From contig JAVLUZ010000204.1 in NCBI GenBank assembly GCA_036768485.1, positions 311,001 through 375,000 of the forward strand: a stretch of DNA of 64,000 bases, read 5' to 3'. How positions within the stretch are numbered: the first letter of the stretch is position 1; every line of letters begins with the position of its first letter. Below the pieces are notes generated by a model. The model made no database searches, was not told where the DNA came from, and saw nothing but the letters and a program-made list of their open reading frames with translations. Position numbers and translations under genes: made by a program. Positions 59,376 to 64,000 of the stretch are shown here, piece after piece. This DNA comes from Mermis nigrescens (Eukaryota; Nematoda; Enoplea; Mermithida; Mermithidae).

Positions 59376-60401
59376 CTAGAATGACAAAACTTTTTCAATC
59401 CTCTGTTAGGCATGCTGTGAGCGGAACAAATGTGCACGTGGAAGAGAGTTAGCCAGAAAAACTTAGGGGAAAACAGGTCTATATTAGAGTTAAAAAGGGA
59501 CGAAAATCAAGAGATGTGCGTATAAGCTCTTGAAACAAACCATAAAGCTGTAATCTAATGCATGTAGTTTTAAGAGACATGTAGCAATTAAAAATTATGA
59601 ATAACTAGTCTCCAAATATTTCGCTAAAATCTACCATTTTGAATGACTTGTAAAACTTAAAAATCGATTTTGTACACAATATCTTCATGTATACATTAGT
59701 GTTCACGAGATGATTTGACCCCAGGTTGCTATAGACGATCGAAAATCAATGCTGAGCCCCTAAAATAATCCTAATTCCAAAAACTATGAGAATATGTTTT
59801 GAGTGTTTTAGCGACTTAGTGGCTTCAAAGAATCTCTCAGGAAAGAAATGCATTGAAAATTACAGAGCCGACCGATACTCCATGCGTACTGAAGAAGCCT
59901 GTTAGGTTGACGCTAGTTTACTTTTATATAATTCATCCTGCTATCTGAGAAGACGACAGCCTTTTGATAGATATTTTTCAATTGTCATGCGATATGTGAA
60001 GTTCAATTTTTCGATAAATAAGCAAAGATAAGGCATCCTCTAAATGAAGTTTAAAAATGCCGATTTCTGCGTCCACTTCAGTTGAGAATCGAGGATTTTG
60101 TAGGATCAAGCAAGTTAGAGTTTTATTCACATACGTTTGACTATTTCAGATAAGTTTGGGCATAAATTTCAGGAATTTGACATAGGACAGATTGCAATTA
60201 TACATCAAATCCGTGCAACAATCGTACCCGTGATAGTTCTGAAAGGGTAAGCTCAATCTTGTGCGAAACAGTTTTGAAAAGAAATTTGATTTTTATTGGT
60301 TCTATGACGTTTGTAATTTTCCTCTAAAGAACAGCTGCAAAAGCGAGCAATGTATCCCACTTTTTCTACTATAAAATACTTTTTTCTATTATGTAAAGCA
60401 A

Positions 60402-60424
60402 TAGAGAGAGAGAGTGAGAGAGAT
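60402..60424. repeat. (GA)n microsatellite
   Basis: About 22 bases of AG/GA repeat just after the PAN exon of copy D; the left arm lacks it. Confidence 0.9.
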
Positions 60425-60488
60425 AACTTATTAATTAATTAATTTTGATTATTAATTTGTTTTATCAATTTTGTAGTCAGATATTTAC

Positions 60489-60807
60489 TGCGGTCGCAGC
60501 GGAAGTCAAAATGAGTTGATGCGTCAAACATGCGTTTTTCGACCGAATTTTCCGAAAGGGCGTTGCTGGCCTGCAAAGAGCAAAAACCGAGTTTTTCCGG
60601 GACTGTCTCGACAAAATTGCCTGAAAAGCAATGAGTTTCGTGCATGCATAAAAGCGTACAATCTGCGGTATTTGCAACATCTTTGATAAGAGCCACTATA
60701 TCTAGCGCATAAAAACCATTTATTTCGTCAACACTGCATGCGTCTTGCTGGGCTAGATTCACGGCCGTATCAAACAAGCCATTGAGTGAGCGAGGATAGG
60801 CGACTAT
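60489..60807 (-). CDS. Copy D exon 2: PAN/apple domain
   Basis: It spans from acceptor TTTATAG to donor GTAAAT, 319 nt as in copy C. The Cys frame is the same: DAC, ADCTLLCMHETHC, GFCSLQ, FRC. Roughly one residue in eight differs from copy C, with substitutions spread over loops, which is what a diverged but constrained domain would show. Phase 0 entry matches the signal-peptide exon. Confidence 0.8.
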
Positions 60808-60859
60808 CTATAAAGATGGGCAAACAATAACCAAGTATGGTTCATGCGGGCTGGGTCTT

Positions 60860-61440
60860 CAATGAGCCTCTAAGCTTATGGCCAGAGGTGTAGGGCATGA
60901 TCGATTTAGGAGGATCAGCCGATCTGGGAGCTTGTCAAAAATTTAGCTTTTTTGGGCCAAAAGGACCTGAATAACTGGTGTAAGCGCTAAAGTAGCGTTA
61001 AAACTAGGTTATTTTACATTTCCTGGTCAATTAAAGCACTTTGAAAAAAGTTTCAATTTTCATCCGTTTTTTCCCTTCATTTTTTCTCATTTTCCCTGAA
61101 ATACTTTTTTTCCATTCTGGGTGTCCAGACATTCAAACCCGTCGGTACCATAGGTGCACAGCTTGACCGATCTGGGGAGGAGTCAGCTGGTCTAGGCTAG
61201 GATCAAAACCTAAGCTTTTTGTGTAAAAATAAGCTCAAAAAGTAGCATAAGCGCTAAACTAGCGTAAAAAACTATGTTTTTACACAGTTTCTGATCAATT
61301 TTAAACACTTTTGAAGAAATTTTTTAATTTCTACTTGTTTCTGGCCTTCACGTTGCCTCAATTTCCCACAAAACTCAATTTTTCCACTCTAAAGGTTCAG
61401 ACCTGCAAACCTCTCTTCCCTAGGTGCATATCTGGTCATG
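60860..61440 (-). repeat. Dispersed repeat R2, two units (right arm)
   Basis: This is the inverse of 15,150-15,660. Both units show GACCGATCTGG and the block complementary to GACCGGCTGACC. No coding content. Confidence 0.6.
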
Positions 61441-62355
61441 ACCCAATGTGTATAGAAAAATTTAAAAATGTGACATAAAATATTAAGATAACAAAAAATA
61501 TAAGAATACATAAAAAAACATAAAACAACATAGAACTTAACACTGATATACGCTATAATTCACTTAAAACAAGTAAACAAAATCATTCATTGCACGTACC
61601 GGTTTCTGTCCTTGCTCGTGGGTCATCAGGTGTTCTGATGAAATTGTAAGCTTTCTTACCATAAATGCACACCCTGGGAATTCTGGGGCTAAAATCGACA
61701 GTTTTTCCTAAAATGCCTTTGTACGGCTAAAAAACGATAGTTATGCATCAAAAACGTCATTTTCAGACGTACTCGATAAAAACTTAAAAAAATTCAGTAT
61801 TCAATAAAAATCAACAGAATGTAGTCAAACATAGTTGTTTCAAGCCAAGCTTAAAAAAATTGGCTCTTTTGAGGAAAAAATCGTTAAAAAAGCGTAGATT
61901 AGGACGATGTCTACGATTTTTCTTAGAAACAATCGCCAAGATGATGAATTTGAGACCGCTTTTCCAGAACCTGTGACAGAGCTCTTGAAAAATCGACAGG
62001 AGCCCCTGCGACCCACTCAACAATTTTTCTAGGCTTTTCTGACGCAACCTAAAATCATGGTCGAGTTTAAAGCCTCCTTTGTCCAATTGTCATTCTGAGA
62101 CTAGTACACGTTCGTCCTTTTCTCTTATTGTACATTCAGTGTGTTTTTCATGTTTTTAAAAAACTAACATTTATTAATTACTTTTTGAATTTCAGAAGAA
62201 ATCTTATATAATCTTTCAACTGATTTCTCAGTATTAAGATCATAGAGAAACATGATGGGCCCCTGCAAGTCTTTGAACCAAATATCAGCTTAGAAATCAT
62301 AACATAAGATAAGGCTAAATTAACCTGCACCAAATTAAAATGATTTTTCAGTCAC

Positions 62356-62445
62356 CTGTTGCACGTTTGTTATTTCAAGTATCAGCATAATCTTGAATAT
62401 CGTTTTTAGGATTTTACTGCATGGACGAAAATCTGGTCGTTTCAT
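62356..62445 (-). CDS. Copy D exon 1: signal peptide
   Basis: 90 nt from ATG to CAG before GTGACT. It encodes MKRPDFRPCSK then ILKTIFKIMLILE, a basic start and hydrophobic core. It aligns without gaps to copy C. It leaves in phase 0, matching exon 2. As for copy C, the opposite strand also happens to be open. Confidence 0.62.
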
Positions 62446-62824
62446 TTTTCTGCTAGTCTCAACGCTTTCGATTTAATCGCAATCGAAACAGTAGGCGGGC
62501 AATGAGCTGTAAAAAACATTATCAGTATTGTTTTTTTATCAAATCAATCTAGAAAATTTAAAAAATGTCATTTTTATCTGCTTCACTGTTTTCGAACATG
62601 CCAAAAAATATTGCATTGAAATCCAAAAGTCCCTTTCATCCTTGCATCGCACAACTTCGATACTTATTTAAAAATTGAGACATAACTACAAGCTCAACTG
62701 TTCGTATTTTGTTTTTAAATGATATTAAGGGTACTTTGCACCAAGTCAATTATACTCCCATCCAAATTTATTGCCATTCTTCTACTCGAATATCGCCTTT
62801 TTCGTGCCCTAATTCGTTTTAGAG

Positions 62825-62890
62825 TCACTGGGCTGGAACCTAGGATCTTCTGATTGGCAGTCAGTCGTTTTTCAGACTATCAAGCAATCT
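62825..62890 (-). repeat. tRNA-Gly-like module, right arm
   Basis: On the minus strand a CTGA/TCAG stem encloses loop CTGCCAA with GCC at the anticodon place (Gly), followed by AGGTTCCAGCCCAG as a B-box. It faces away from the partner module at 63,251. Confidence 0.55.
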
Positions 62891-63250
62891 CTGACAGAAA
62901 ATTCAAATAATTGAAATATTGTTAGACAAGCGACTTTTCAAGACACTTCACTCTGGTAATGGCATCAGTAGTCTATGCGAGTTTCAGTTAGATCAGCTGA
63001 CTATGCTTCAGCGATAATCTGCCGATGTTCAGTAGTGTGAAACAACGAGCAAACGCGAGCCACCCACTGATTAATCTTACGGTATGTCTGGCATTCTTGT
63101 ACATCTATCTAATCAATCTAGCGTCCTTAGTCAAGCTAAAGTCTAAACAGCTAAGCAAATTTGAAAACACATCTGCCGAAACTAGGATGTCAAATATGCA
63201 CCAAAAACTCGATATTAAGAAGTTGTTCACGTCATTCGATTTATCAAACG

Positions 63251-63311
63251 GATTTATCAGTGATTAGACGGTCTGACTACCAATCAGTTGGTCCTTGGTT
63301 CAAATCCCAAT
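63251..63311 (+). repeat. tRNA-Gly-like module, right arm partner
   Basis: TCAGTGATTAGACGG (A-box like) precedes stem and loop TCTGACTACCAATCAG and B-box GGTTCAAATCCC, the best preserved of the four. It is the homologue of 12,902-12,967. Confidence 0.6.
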
Positions 63312-64000
63312 CGCTCAAAAAAAATTTCACGCAAAAAACGCGAAATTCAAGGAGGCAAATACTCAAGATATGTGGATCTTATTTAATGTGTGAATAGCGA
63401 TTATTGGAACAGTTGTGCGTGCCCACTTGCGAAAATTCTGGATACGCCACAGATAAGAAAAGTTAAGAATGAGATCGAGAATAGAGCATAGTAGTTTTGT
63501 TCATGAGAAAATATCTACATAAAGCGTAAAATAACCCCTTTTGCAGGCGAGTTTTAAAGCTAAAAACTCGAGACTGTATAAGGTAGACTAAGAAGAACCT
63601 TCAATAAAATGCGTATTTACATAAAACAATACGGTTTTCATTAATGCGATGGTGCATGCGGAAATATCTATTCATTATCTACATAGTTCAACAGACTGCC
63701 TTTAATTTTTTCTAGCCAGGTTCACAACAACAGCTAAAATCGAGATAAATATTTTTTTATAGCTAGTCGTTCACTTCCTTCATATTGTCTCGGACATAAA
63801 TATAAATTGCCAGCATGACCGATTTTGAGAAAAACAGTGGGGCTGATGGTTCAGTCACTGTCAGACAATTTTTCTGAGTCGAAATACCTAAAAAACTGGC
63901 ATAAAAAGCGTAAAATGTTGTTACTTCACAGTTTTTTGATTATTTAACTAACTTTTGCAGGAAATTTTAGATATTTATCAATTTTTAACTTTCATTTTGC

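Larger units (their letters stand above)
45130..64000 (-). repeat. Right arm of the giant inverted repeat (continues past window)
   Basis: This is the reverse-complement partner of 12,227-30,000 and carries protease copy D. Homology is still strong at the last base (63,800-64,000 against 12,420-12,227), so the true end lies outside. Right-arm-only insertions are a MITE at 48,613, the foldback-like block at 49,770-51,985 and a hairpin at 58,224. Confidence 0.9.

Noticed and set aside
12227..64000. Palindrome as an assembly artefact (haplotigs joined head to head)
   Set aside because: The arms differ by many substitutions, indels and one-sided transposons with target duplications, more than expected from alleles. 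A very heterozygous genome still leaves some doubt, and long reads would settle it.

Overview
This is animal genomic DNA, most likely from an invertebrate. It is AT-rich, with introns bounded by GT/AG, tandem copies of an exon-split trypsin-like gene, and a dense load of transposons (CR1/Jockey-type non-LTR, Ty3/gypsy, Tc1/mariner, hAT-type and foldback-type). There is no bacterial-style gene packing. The species cannot be fixed from the sequence. Almost every long open frame is a fragment of a transposon, a shadow frame or a chance frame. The real host coding capacity is a set of short exons found by comparing the copies with each other.

Host gene family: a secreted serine protease of family S1A with an N-terminal PAN/apple domain, split over about seven exons (signal peptide; PAN; activation site plus catalytic His; catalytic Asp; two middle exons; catalytic Ser). 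Four copies are visible. Copy A (+) has only its last exon in the window (187-359), and that exon is frameshifted. Copy B (+, about 2.9-11.8 kb) is a relic: its signal exon has lost the start codon and carries a stop, its PAN exon is split by a 3.2 kb CR1-like retrotransposon, and its protease exons are gone. Copy C (+, 13,783-29,605) reads through all exons in compatible phase and is the best candidate for a working gene. Copy D (-, 62,445-45,480) is an inverted counterpart of C, with exon lengths identical except in the two middle exons, where indels break the frame.

Large-scale layout: C and D with their introns form the arms of a huge imperfect palindrome, about 12.23-30.0 kb against 45.13-64.0 kb. 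The right arm runs off the window. The ~15 kb spacer holds a decayed Ty3/gypsy element (gag, protease, RT, RNase H, integrase, GPY module and an extra third coding region), possibly bounded by a 393 bp LTR-like repeat at 30,188 and a 91 bp piece of it at 41,688. A dead Tc1/mariner transposon lies next to the right arm.

Mobile DNA dates the arms. An hAT-type MITE of about 220-310 bp occurs eleven times, and six copies have matching 8-bp target duplications. Some copies sit in only one arm, with an empty site in the other. A foldback-like element with tandem-repeat inverted ends and a 12-bp flanking direct repeat sits only in the right arm (50,050-51,554). A TIR element of 0.73-0.87 kb is present in the left arm and again inside the gypsy integrase region. 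A TA-type MITE is shared by both arms, so it predates the inversion or duplication. A segment flanked by two divergent tRNA-Gly-like modules is shared by C and D but absent from B.
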